Notes under the pieces: generated by a model
What the model was told of the DNA's origin: nothing
Database searches by the model: none
The model's input: only the letters and a program-made list of their open reading frames with translations
In this document: positions 44,355 to 51,752 of the stretch, in pieces
How positions within the stretch are numbered: the stretch's first letter is position 1
Layout of the letters: each line of letters begins with the position of its first letter
Made by a program: the position numbers and the translations under genes
Source of the DNA: Gulosibacter chungangensis
GTDB taxonomy: Bacteria; Actinomycetota; Actinomycetes; Actinomycetales; Microbacteriaceae
Direction: 5' to 3'
Length of the DNA stretch: 64,000 nt
NCBI RefSeq assembly: GCF_008831155.1
Contig: NZ_WBKB01000001.1
Coordinates: forward strand, 310,001-374,000

Positions 44355-44517
44355 TGATGTTCTCCTGATCTCAGTTCTTCGCTGCGTTCTTCGCCATGAA
44401 ATGGCCCTGCGTGAACCTCGTGAATCTATTCCGAATACCAACCTAAAGCGGGAGTATTTGAATCTCCTTATGCCTGGAGACGAAGCGGAATGAGCTTCAT
44501 TGTGCTGATGAACGGAG

Positions 44518-44551
44518 CGGCCCGGCGCGACGCGGAAAACGTCGCCCGGCG
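44518..44551 (-). terminator. GC-rich hairpin after the J-domain gene
   Basis: GCCCGGCGCGACG pairs imperfectly with CGTCGCCCGGC around GCGGAAAA; immediately downstream of the J-domain gene on the minus strand. No T-run. Confidence 0.5.
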
Positions 44552-44554
44552 TAT

Positions 44555-46060
44555 CTACGCCTCAACCTGCAATTCGAGCAGATCTCGCAATAACAGGCGA
44601 TCAACATCGGTGCCGTCTTCGGCGAGCCAATCGCCGACTTCACGCAGGAGCGAGGCTACCGATGCGGGCCGCACGCGACGCCAGGTGCGCGCGTAGTCGA
44701 TGGAAAAATCGCCGGCCGATTCGGGAACCACCGTGAGCCAGCCGCGAACTTCCGCGATGTCCCCGAAATACTCGTGCATCCGCTCCACCCGGTGTGGAAA
44801 CTCCTGCACCGAAGCTGCGAGCGGTACGCCATCACAACACATCTGCCCGCGCGCATCAATCGCGTAAGCCCCGGGGCGCCACAGCACCGAATCGATCACC
44901 GCCAGCCGATGCCCGGCGAGGACCGCGTGCGAGACCGTGGCAACCCGCGGGTCTCCCCCGGGCAACCGCAGGCCGTGCAGGATTCGCACCCCGGGCATCC
45001 GCTCGAGCACTGCCAACCGCTCACCGACGAGCTGTTCGGCGTACATGCGCCGCACGGCATTCACCCCGGGGGTGGAATGCGACATCGCGGTCGCACCGGG
45101 CTGACCCCACTGCCGCTGATCTGAGTCAGCCGCGGGCGCCGAGTCATTGGCGAGGTCTGCGAGCATCCGATCGAATTCCATTCGGCGTGCGCGCGGTTCC
45201 AAACCCCACCAGGCGAGTGCCGCGAGTCCCACACCGGCCAGCGCGATTGCGGCGCGCACGGTCAAGAGCCCCGCACCTTCCGCCGAGTCAAAAATGCGCA
45301 TCATGGCGATGAGAAAAAGCCCCGCGGCGCCCAGGGAAATCCCGGCCAGACTGAGCCAATACACCGCCTTGGTCAGCGCAAGATAGCGACCGCTGGCACG
45401 CATTACGATCCACACAAGGCCGAGCGCCCAAAGCGCCACCGTGCCAAACCACCAGTGCGTGGCCATCGGGGAAGTCGGAATGATTTGCGCGGCGATCAGC
45501 ACCACACCGAGCACCACGAAGGGCAGCACGGTGACGTATTCGCGCACGGTCGGCAGCGGCGGGCTCGGGTGCAGCCCCGGCCAGACGTCCGGATGCTCGG
45601 GCCAGGAGCGCCGGTACCAACCCATTTTTCGCGCGTCCGCGGCAGGTTTCGGGATGCGGTCATACGTGGGTTCGTCGGCTCCGGCGGTGCTTCGCCCGGC
45701 AGCCGAACGGGATGCTGCTGCGGCAGAGCCCGCCTCTCCCGCCGGTTGCGTGGGCGGTTCGAAGGGGCGCGCGCGGGCGGTGCGTTGCTGCTGCCGCAGC
45801 CGCACGCCGTCGGGCCGCGGCGGGGTGACGACCCCGCGTTCGGTGGCAAGCCAGGCATCGTGTTCGGCACGGTGGCGCGGATTCGAGAGCACCTCGACGG
45901 CGAGGCGCACGCGAGTGAAGTCCGCCGCGTTACCACCGAGGTCGGGGTGAGTTTCGCGTTGCCTGCGGCGGGCGGCGCGGCGAATTTCTTCGTCGGTTGC
46001 CGCGGGCGCAACGCCGAGGACCTCGTAGAGGTTCTCGGGAAAGCTCAGCAGCCTATTCAT
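44555..46060 (-). CDS. J-domain membrane protein with NERD-like C-terminus
   Basis: A 501-residue protein with three parts: an N-terminal J domain (residues 8-75) with the conserved HPD in THPDLGG; a cytosolic Ala/Arg/Pro-rich linker followed by four hydrophobic helices (about residues 170-295); and a C-terminal domain (from about 335) with VGERLAVLERMPGVRILHGL and AVIDSVLWRPGAYAID that recalls a NERD nuclease-like domain. The Lys usually seen in the NERD core (IDTKNW) is replaced here. J domains recruit DnaK. The ATG overlaps the proC stop (ATGA). Combined function unknown. Confidence 0.75.
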   Translation of the reverse strand: MNRLLSFPENLYEVLGVAPAATDEEIRRAARRRQRETHPDLGGNAADFTRVRLAVEVLSNPRHRAEHDAWLATERGVVTPPRPDGVRLRQQQRTARARPFEPPTQPAGEAGSAAAASRSAAGRSTAGADEPTYDRIPKPAADARKMGWYRRSWPEHPDVWPGLHPSPPLPTVREYVTVLPFVVLGVVLIAAQIIPTSPMATHWWFGTVALWALGLVWIVMRASGRYLALTKAVYWLSLAGISLGAAGLFLIAMMRIFDSAEGAGLLTVRAAIALAGVGLAALAWWGLEPRARRMEFDRMLADLANDSAPAADSDQRQWGQPGATAMSHSTPGVNAVRRMYAEQLVGERLAVLERMPGVRILHGLRLPGGDPRVATVSHAVLAGHRLAVIDSVLWRPGAYAIDARGQMCCDGVPLAASVQEFPHRVERMHEYFGDIAEVRGWLTVVPESAGDFSIDYARTWRRVRPASVASLLREVGDWLAEDGTDVDRLLLRDLLELQVEA

Positions 46061-46932
46061 CGGTTTTCGGCCGCGAGTTCATCGCTGCGGCGTTGATTCG
46101 CTCGCAGCGCCTGCTCAAAGGTAGCGGTGAGGTCCGCATCCAGCAGCACCTTGATCGACTGTTCGGTGGTGCCATTGGGACTGGTCACCTTGCGGCGCAG
46201 GTCGATGACGTCACGGTGCTCATCCTGCAGCGCCATTTCGATCGCCCCCTTAAACGTCTGCACCGTGAGGTCGAGCGCTTCCTCATAGGCGACCCCGAGC
46301 CGCTCGGTGGCGCGCGCCATCTGCTCGATCAGTAGGTACACGTGTGCCGGGCCGGAACCGGCGACCGCGCCGATCGCGCTGATCTGCGACTCCGGTACCT
46401 CATATACCGAGCCGACCGACTCGAAAATCGTGCGGGCAAGCGCCATGGCCTGCGCATCCGCGGCTTTGCCTGCCGCCACGCCGGTAGCCCCGAGACCGAT
46501 CTGCGAGGGCGTATTGGGCATCACGCGCACCACCCGGATGCCTTCGGGGAGGCGCGCTTCCACCGTCGCGGTTTCGATTCCGGCGGCCACCGAAATCACC
46601 ACGGTTTCGGGATGCAGGACATCGGCGATGTCTTCGGCCACGGCCACGATTTGGGCAGGTTTCACCCCGAGCAGGACGATATCGGCACCGGAAGCGGCCT
46701 TGCGGTTCGCTTCGGGATCGGTTTCGAGTGCGAAAGCGGTGATGCGGTCGTCAGCGGCAAACTTCTCGGCACTGGCCTGCGAGCGCGTGGTAACTCGCAC
46801 GGCGTCACGCGGTGCCACCGGGGAATCAAGCAGCCCGTACAAGATGGCGCTGTTCATATTGCCGGTCCCGATCATGGCGATTGTGGGGAGCGGGGTGGCC
46901 GGAGCGTTCGTCGATTCAGCTGCAGGAGTCAC
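46057..46932 (-). CDS. proC: Pyrroline-5-carboxylate reductase
   Basis: A 291-residue NAD(P)H enzyme for the last step of proline synthesis. The Rossmann motif is PTIAMIGTGNMNSAIL; others are GVKPAQIV, RVMPNTPSQIGLGATGV and VAGSGPAHVYLLIEQMARAT. The usual start would be ATG 46953, but the in-frame GTG at 46930-46932 lies exactly 7 nt after TAGACT, the -10 spacing of many genes here, so I place the start there. It overlaps the J-domain gene by 4 bp. Confidence 0.88.
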   Translation of the reverse strand: MTPAAESTNAPATPLPTIAMIGTGNMNSAILYGLLDSPVAPRDAVRVTTRSQASAEKFAADDRITAFALETDPEANRKAASGADIVLLGVKPAQIVAVAEDIADVLHPETVVISVAAGIETATVEARLPEGIRVVRVMPNTPSQIGLGATGVAAGKAADAQAMALARTIFESVGSVYEVPESQISAIGAVAGSGPAHVYLLIEQMARATERLGVAYEEALDLTVQTFKGAIEMALQDEHRDVIDLRRKVTSPNGTTEQSIKVLLDADLTATFEQALRANQRRSDELAAENR

Positions 46933-46945
46933 ATTCTTGAGTCTA
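46933..46945 (-). promoter_or_regulatory. Leaderless promoter of proC
   Basis: TAGACT on the minus strand (46945 to 46940), a 7-nt spacer and then the GTG. If this is right, ATG 46953 cannot be in the mRNA. Confidence 0.5.
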
Positions 46946-47036
46946 TGGGGCATCAAGGAATTTCTCAGATTACGGCTCGCTTTCGGAACCAGGTCGTATG
47001 CTTTTGACCACATTCACCGTTCCAGAGGGGAGCATT

Positions 47037-47336
47037 ATGCCTAACTCCGGCCCCGCGACACAGATTCGTGAAGCGCTGCTGACCAGTCCGTATATCGAAG
47101 AAGTACTCGTAACCAAGGTTGCGGGTAGTGCGGAAGAGATTGCAGTGGTTGGTGTTCGTGTCTCAATCGCGAACGTGCCGGACCTGGCTTCGCTCCCGCC
47201 GGTGATCGCCGAACTCCGTGCACTGGTGCGCGGCGTCGTTGGCACCGACGTCGCAGTGTTTGTTGAGCCCGACACCACCGCGCCCGAGCGCAAGAACGTG
47301 TCCACCGAGTCGATCGTGATTCGTTCCTGGGACTAG
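47037..47336 (+). CDS. Conserved hypothetical protein, 99 residues
   Basis: A 99-residue soluble protein starting MPNSGPATQIREALLTSPYI with several beta-rich hydrophobic stretches (EEVLVTKVAG, IAVVGVRVSI, DVAVFVEPD). No family is recognised; the shape is like a small alkaline-shock-like domain, but that is a guess. GAGGGGA precedes the ATG at 47037, so the open frame from 46998 is not used. The stop codon lies inside a 14-bp tandem repeat that duplicates the gene's end. Confidence 0.65.
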   Translation: MPNSGPATQIREALLTSPYIEEVLVTKVAGSAEEIAVVGVRVSIANVPDLASLPPVIAELRALVRGVVGTDVAVFVEPDTTAPERKNVSTESIVIRSWD

Positions 47337-47382
47337 TGAGCTGGGACTAATGAGCTGGGACTAGCGAACTGGTTCTAGCCGG
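47327..47382. repeat. Tandem 14-bp repeat over the end of the 99-residue gene
   Basis: CTGGGACTAGTGAG, CTGGGACTAATGAG, CTGGGACTAGCGAA, then CTGGTTCTAGCCGG. The first unit holds the gene's stop codon (GACTAG). It runs into the end of tadA. Confidence 0.85.
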
Positions 47383-47833
47383 TCCGAAAGAACTCGGTGA
47401 GCGGTTTGGCGCATTCCGCTTCGAGCACGCCACCGATTACCTCGGCACTCAGCGGAAGCCGTCGGTCACGCAGTAAGTCATAGCGTGAACCGGCGGCTCC
47501 CGCTTTTTCATCCCAGGCACCAAATACGACGCGATCGACCCGCGCGGTGAGCGCCGCGCCCGCGCACATCGCGCAGGGCTCCAGCGTTGTCACGAGCGTG
47601 CATCCTTCGAGGCGCGAGCTGCCGATGGCCGCGCAGGCTTGCCGGATCGCCACAATTTCGGCGTGCGCCGTGGGGTCCTGTCGCGCCTCTCGCTCGTTCT
47701 TCCCGCGACCCAGGATGCGCCCGGTTGCGTCGACAACGAGGGCACCGATGGGGATGTCCCCGGTTTGCGGCGCTACTAAGGCCTCGGTGAGCGCAATACG
47801 CATGAGCGCTTCGAGCTCTGGCGGTACTCGCAT
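47375..47833 (-). CDS. tadA: tRNA-specific adenosine deaminase
   Basis: A 152-residue cytidine-deaminase-fold enzyme converting A34 to inosine in tRNA-Arg(ACG), which is itself encoded at 54526-54598. The zinc motifs are TAHAEIVAI and EPCAMCAGAAL. The start ATG is 47831-47833, with a TAGAAT -10 candidate about 15 nt upstream. Confidence 0.94.
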   Translation of the reverse strand: MRVPPELEALMRIALTEALVAPQTGDIPIGALVVDATGRILGRGKNEREARQDPTAHAEIVAIRQACAAIGSSRLEGCTLVTTLEPCAMCAGAALTARVDRVVFGAWDEKAGAAGSRYDLLRDRRLPLSAEVIGGVLEAECAKPLTEFFRTG

Positions 47834-47887
47834 GGGTGACTTTCTGGGATTCTAGGCTTCTGGGAGCTGACTTCCCAATTCTCTCAG

Positions 47888-47903
47888 TACCCTTAGTGTC
47901 ATG
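47888..47903 (+). promoter_or_regulatory. Leaderless promoter of upp
   Basis: TACCCT (47888-47893), 7-nt spacer, ATG at 47901. CTGACT at 47867 could be a -35 box at 15 bp. No ribosome site. Confidence 0.5.
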
Positions 47904-48536
47904 CAGTTGCACGTAGCGAACCACCCGCTCATTGACCACAAGATGACCATCCTTCGCGATGAGCGCACCGAATCCCCCGTCTTCCGTTCGCTCGTTGCCG
48001 AACTCGTGAACCTTCTCACCTACGAAGCCAGCCGCGATCTTCGCGTTCAGGATGTACCGGTCACCACGCCCGTTACCGGGATGGTCGGCAAGCACGTGGC
48101 GAGCCCGCTGCCGATTGCGGTGCCGATTATTCGTGCGGGGCTCGGGATGCTCGACGGCTTCTTGCAGCTCATGCCGTACTGCGAGGTCGGTTTTGTGGGC
48201 ATCCGTCGCAATGAAGACACCCTGCAGCCGGAGACCTACGCAAAGCGACTGCCTGACGATGTCTCCGACCGGCAGTGCTTCGTGCTCGACCCGATGCTCG
48301 CCACCGGCGGTTCGCTCGCCGCGACCGTGCAGTTCTTGCTGGACGGCGGCGCAACCGGAATCACCGCAATCTGCCTGGTCGCAGCCCCCGAAGGCGTCGC
48401 GCTCATGCAGGAACGCTTCCCTGACGACAATGTGCGCGTGGTCGTCGCCGCACTCGACGAGGGGCTCAATGAGCACGGCTATATCGTGCCGGGGCTCGGG
48501 GATGCGGGTGACCGGCTGTACGGTTCGGCCGACTAG
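47901..48536 (+). CDS. upp: Uracil phosphoribosyltransferase
   Basis: A 211-residue type I phosphoribosyltransferase making UMP from uracil and PRPP. Visible are [34 protein letters not shown], and the PRPP motif [18 protein letters not shown] followed by [16 protein letters not shown]. Family length is normal. Confidence 0.96.
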   Translation: MQLHVANHPLIDHKMTILRDERTESPVFRSLVAELVNLLTYEASRDLRVQDVPVTTPVTGMVGKHVASPLPIAVPIIRAGLGMLDGFLQLMPYCEVGFVGIRRNEDTLQPETYAKRLPDDVSDRQCFVLDPMLATGGSLAATVQFLLDGGATGITAICLVAAPEGVALMQERFPDDNVRVVVAALDEGLNEHGYIVPGLGDAGDRLYGSAD

Positions 48537-48597
48537 TCTTACGGTTCGTCCGACTAGTTGTCACGGGGCGTCACGGGGCGACGCAGAAGGTTAAACC

Positions 48598-48636
48598 TTG
48601 ACATTCTTCGTCACCTCGTGGATGCTGAAGCCTATG
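48598..48636 (+). promoter_or_regulatory. Promoter of the cysteine leader peptide
   Basis: TTGACA (48598-48603), exactly 17 nt, GATGCT (48621-48626), 7 nt, then the ATG of the small ORF. This is the best -35/-10 pair I found in the window and it places the transcript start at the leader's start codon. Confidence 0.7.
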
Positions 48637-48735
48637 ACTGAAACGATTGCTCGCCCTGTGTCCGCCTTTGAGGTGGCAGGTCGTGCCGACATGATGATGG
48701 TCGGCATGATGGCGTGTTGTCGAATGTGCCGCTAA
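48634..48735 (+). CDS. Putative cysteine-sensing leader peptide
   Basis: A 33-residue ORF beginning MTETIARPVSAFEVAG and ending MMACCRMCR, with three of its last six residues cysteine. It begins at the predicted transcription start. Short, leaderless ORFs with cysteine codons at their end are known in actinobacteria as attenuation leaders of sulfur and cysteine genes: ribosome stalling at Cys codons alters the RNA ahead. Here 131 nt separate its stop from the orphan winged-helix gene, with a possible TGCTCA/TGAGCA hairpin (48771-48776, 48795-48800). The role is inferred from the pattern and position. Confidence 0.65.
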   Translation: MTETIARPVSAFEVAGRADMMMVGMMACCRMCR

Positions 48736-48866
48736 TTACGCACCGTTAGCCAATCCCGCCTAATCAGGCTTGCTCATCGCTGGATATCTCCACTTGAGCA
48801 CCCGGGCATCGACGCCCCGCTGACTACGCACAAGTCACCAAAACATCATCACCAAGGATTTTTCTC

Positions 48867-49622
48867 ATGACCTTCTCGAATATTGCACCACTGCCCGCGG
48901 GCAAGCCCGCCGCTTCAAAGGCCGGTCGCCCGAACCTTACTGCTGTGCCGAAGCCCGCGTTCACTGCAGCCGCGCGCACTGCCCGGCCCGAGGCAAAGGA
49001 AGCAGCGGCTCCCGAGGCTCGCGGTTTCGCGCTCTACGTTGGTCTCGACAGCGACGCCTCGGAGCTCGACGGTATTTCGCTGACCGACCTCGTCACCGCC
49101 CTTCGCACCGTCATTGCCGAGCGTGCCCCGCATGCCCAGAGCTACGCATCCGTCGCATTCGCACCGGCCGATGCCCGCGGCGAAAACATTGATCTCGTCC
49201 GCCTGGCGCTCCAGGAACCGGGTGCCGTGCGCGACCGTCGCCAGGCACGTCAGGAAGAGGAGCGTGCCGAGGAAGCCAAGCGCGCATCCGCCAAGGTCAC
49301 GATTGACACCTCGCGCAAGCGCGTTGAGGTGCGCGGCGAGAACGCCGAGTTCACCTATAAAGAGTTCGAACTGCTGCAGGCACTGGTGCTCCGTGAGGGT
49401 CGCACCGTGAGCCGTGAAGAAATCATCGATGTGCTGTGGCGCGACACCACCGAAGAGCGTCCGCACGAGCGCACGATTGACGTGCACGTGCGTCGTCTGC
49501 GTCAGCGCCTCGGCGAGTACGCCGACATCGTCCGCACCGTTCGTGGCGCGGGCTACCGCTTTGACCGTCACGCGGATGTCCGCGTGGTGCACGCCCCGAG
49601 CCCTTCACCGGACCGCGTCTAA
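48867..49622 (+). CDS. Orphan winged-helix (OmpR/PhoB-type) transcriptional regulator
   Basis: A 251-residue protein with no receiver domain. The N-terminus (1-50) is Ala/Pro/Lys-rich and disordered; residues 53-120 form an unidentified small domain (FALYVGLDSDASEL...); a charged helix (about 118-145, QARQEEERAEEAKRAS) follows; the C-terminal winged helix (150-240) has FTYKEFELLQALVLREGRTV, RTIDVHVRRLRQRLGEY and TVRGAGYRF. AAGGA is 8 nt before the ATG. The cysteine leader upstream suggests expression tied to cysteine supply or stress. The target genes are unknown. Confidence 0.82.
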   Translation: MTFSNIAPLPAGKPAASKAGRPNLTAVPKPAFTAAARTARPEAKEAAAPEARGFALYVGLDSDASELDGISLTDLVTALRTVIAERAPHAQSYASVAFAPADARGENIDLVRLALQEPGAVRDRRQARQEEERAEEAKRASAKVTIDTSRKRVEVRGENAEFTYKEFELLQALVLREGRTVSREEIIDVLWRDTTEERPHERTIDVHVRRLRQRLGEYADIVRTVRGAGYRFDRHADVRVVHAPSPSPDRV

Positions 49623-49797
49623 CCTGCGACTGCGACTAGGCCACCTGAGTCTGGCGACCACGAGTCTGCGCGCTGGGTCGGTCACGTTCCGCCGCATGGG
49701 CGCGTGAGGTACTTGCCTTATGCGACTCGCGAGGGATTTGCGCCGAATGCGGGCTGATTCTGCGCGCGGCCGCATCCGCCTCTAAGCCAAGGCGCTT

Positions 49798-49812
49798 TAG
49801 GGTGGGTAGATG
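49798..49812 (+). promoter_or_regulatory. Leaderless promoter of the MarR gene
   Basis: TAGGGT (49798-49803), 6-nt spacer, ATG at 49810. No Shine-Dalgarno. The rest of the 187-bp gap after the winged-helix gene shows nothing recognisable. Confidence 0.5.
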
Positions 49813-50262
49813 GGAAATCGAACTGTCCGGCCGAGTGATGCGTGGGAGTCGTTGTTTCGCGCACAGGTTTCGGTCATGCGAGATCTTCGGGAAGAGTTCA
49901 CCGGGGTAGGTATCTCGATGAATGAGTACGACGTGCTCTTCAACATCTACCGCGCTCCGGACCACCGTCTCCGGCTTCGCGAGCTGAACCGGTCAGTGCT
50001 GATTACGCAGTCCTCAGTATCGCGCCTGGTCGATCGGCTCGTGAGCCGCGGCTTTGTCGAGAAGACCGAGGATGCGACGGATGCGCGAGGCACCATCGTT
50101 CGGCTTACCGAGTCGGGCGTTCGGGCATTTCGCAAGGCCGCCGCAGTCCACACCCGCAACATCAACGACCACATGAGTCGCGCACTCAGCCCGGAGCAGC
50201 AAACACAGCTCCACGAGCTGTGCACGGCGCTGCTGCAGGCGCAGAATAATTACGTCGACTAG
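49810..50262 (+). CDS. MarR-family transcriptional regulator
   Basis: A 150-residue MarR-fold protein: winged helix with LRLRELNRSVLITQSSVSRLVDRLVSRGFVEK and the wing EDATDARGTIVRLTESG. It probably senses a small ligand or oxidant. It is followed 27 bp later by an ArsR-type gene on the same strand. Targets unknown. Confidence 0.87.
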   Translation: MGNRTVRPSDAWESLFRAQVSVMRDLREEFTGVGISMNEYDVLFNIYRAPDHRLRLRELNRSVLITQSSVSRLVDRLVSRGFVEKTEDATDARGTIVRLTESGVRAFRKAAAVHTRNINDHMSRALSPEQQTQLHELCTALLQAQNNYVD

Positions 50263-50289
50263 CGTGCCCGACTTCCACGATCGCGAACG

Positions 50290-50619
50290 ATGAACCCCGC
50301 AGGTTTTGCCTGGCCGGGCCGCCCCGACCGGCCGCCCATCGAAGGTGTGGTTGCGACGGATCTCGCCGCGCGCATCCACGCCCTCGCGGATGGGCACCGG
50401 GTTCGCATCCTGTCGATCATTGCCGCCAAGGATGGCCTGCCGATGACCACGAGCGAGATTGTGGCTGCGCTGGGGCTCTCACAATCGACCGTGTCGCATC
50501 ACCTGAAGCTGCTGGTGAGCGCGGGGCTGCTCACGATGGAGCGGTCCGGTACCTGGCAAATGTATCGGGCGGATGCCGAGGCTCTGCGAGAGCTTACGGC
50601 GCTTCTCGCGCCGGGCTAG
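50290..50619 (+). CDS. ArsR-type HTH regulator
   Basis: A 109-residue winged-helix repressor with ALADGHRVRILSIIAAKDG, the recognition block EIVAALGLSQSTVSHHLKLL and the wing SAGLLTMERSGTWQMYRA. No metal-binding CxC motif of classical ArsR is present, so the ligand may not be a metal. It converges with the DsrE-family gene. Start at the ATG 50290 is plausible but lacks a strong ribosome site. Confidence 0.82.
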   Translation: MNPAGFAWPGRPDRPPIEGVVATDLAARIHALADGHRVRILSIIAAKDGLPMTTSEIVAALGLSQSTVSHHLKLLVSAGLLTMERSGTWQMYRADAEALRELTALLAPG

Positions 50620-50681
50620 GCGTAAGCGAGCCCGAGCCACCGCGCCTGACTTCGCCGACTGGATTATCCGACTAGCCGACG

Positions 50682-51038
50682 CTAGCCGCGGATGTACGCC
50701 CAGCCTTCGAACTGACGCTGAGCCGCGTGTGCCGTTGCAGTGGCCGCGAAGTGGACGTCCTCGAGCAAGTCGTCTTCGGAGATCCCGTTTCCGCGGGCCG
50801 CGAGGGAGCACAGCCACACCTGCACGGTCGGTAGCTCCTTGAGCGCCGCAGCGAGGTCAGCTGCCTGCGCAGCAGACCTAGTGGCTCCCGTCACGGCACC
50901 ACCCTGCGCAAGGATGTCGACGCGCACATCATCGCCAAGCGCCGCAATCGCATTGCGGGCTGATGCGGTGGCCATCAGGATGCGGGCAGGGTCGTTGTCG
51001 GCGACGTGGTACACAAATCCGCGGGTGGCGTTGGCCAT
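50682..51038 (-). CDS. DsrE-family protein
   Basis: A 118-residue small protein of the DsrE fold: an N-terminal strand FVYHVADNDPARILMATASA, a central VDILAQGGAV, the conserved cysteine in VQVWLCSLAARGNGISEDDL, and the end RQFEGWAYIRG. DsrE-like proteins handle sulfane sulfur or protein persulfides, though many are of unknown function. It lies beside the ArsR/MarR pair and 2 kb from the cysteine-leader-controlled regulator. GGAG is upstream of the ATG (51036-51038). Confidence 0.77.
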   Translation of the reverse strand: MANATRGFVYHVADNDPARILMATASARNAIAALGDDVRVDILAQGGAVTGATRSAAQAADLAAALKELPTVQVWLCSLAARGNGISEDDLLEDVHFAATATAHAAQRQFEGWAYIRG

Positions 51039-51289
51039 TGGGGCTCCTTCGGAGTGGCTGCTTGGTGGGTCTGCTTGCTGAGATGCTGAATCGGGATGCG
51101 CTGGGCTGCTGCCTGGTTTGCAATTACCCGGTTTGCGATCTTGAGCGGGGCAACGTCGCGGGCCCCGACCCTATTCCGCGCTCTTCCGAGCATCCACCGA
51201 ATATTGCGGATCGCGCACCCGGGTGACGTGGAGGTCATGCCATGGTCGAGAGGCAAGGCTGGGGCCACGCGATCGATTAGGAGGCAACC

Positions 51290-51547
51290 ATGCCGAATCC
51301 GAGCATCAAGGACGAAAAGTTGTACCAGCACCTGCGTGAAGAAGGTGCGTCGGAAGAAAAGGCGGCGCGGATCTCGAACGCCGCGGCAGCCGAGGGACGA
51401 TCAAAGGTCGGTAAGCGCGGCGGCGAGGCCGAGGATTACGAGGACCGCACAGTGTCGGAGCTCCGGGAGCGCGCGAAAGAACTTGGGCTGAGCGGGTATT
51501 CGAAGCTGCGGAAGGGTGAGCTGATCAAGAAGTTGCGGGAGCACTGA
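51290..51547 (+). CDS. Small Rho_N-domain protein
   Basis: An 85-residue protein with an N-terminal helical part (KLYQHLREEGASEEKAARIS, DUF7218-like) and a C-terminal SAP/Rho_N-like helix pair with TVSELRERAKELGLSGYSKL and RKGELIKKLREH. These small proteins bind nucleic acid in the Rho-factor style, but their role is unknown. A perfect AGGAGG lies 6 nt before the ATG. The 250-bp gap before it holds a repeated CCTGGTTTGC / CCCGGTTTGC and nothing else. Confidence 0.82.
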   Translation: MPNPSIKDEKLYQHLREEGASEEKAARISNAAAAEGRSKVGKRGGEAEDYEDRTVSELRERAKELGLSGYSKLRKGELIKKLREH

Positions 51548-51681
51548 GGCGGCGCACCTGACCTAGTGCGTGGAGTGCCGGGCCTTACGGCGGAGAGTCG
51601 TACTGCGCCGGGTTTCGCGGCGCAGAGTCGCCAGGACCAGCGCCGCTGATTCTCTTGGGATCGCCCAGGGCGTATATTCGC

Positions 51682-51716
51682 GAAATCATCACTAGGATGC
51701 TCTCATCAGTGATTTC
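51682..51716. promoter_or_regulatory. Dyad upstream of the MFS gene
   Basis: GAAATCA (51682-51688) and TGATTTC (51710-51716) are inverted 28 bp apart, just after TATATT (51673-51678), which may be a -10 box. It looks like an operator for a repressor of the carrier gene. Confidence 0.4.
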
Positions 51717-51752
51717 ACGCGTCACCGGGCCAGGCCCGCGAGAGGTTCATTT

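Noticed and set aside
46953-47013. Longer N-terminus for ProC starting at ATG 46953 or upstream
   Set aside because: The -10 box TAGACT lies downstream of these codons and a GTG is placed at the exact leaderless distance; no ribosome site supports the longer forms.
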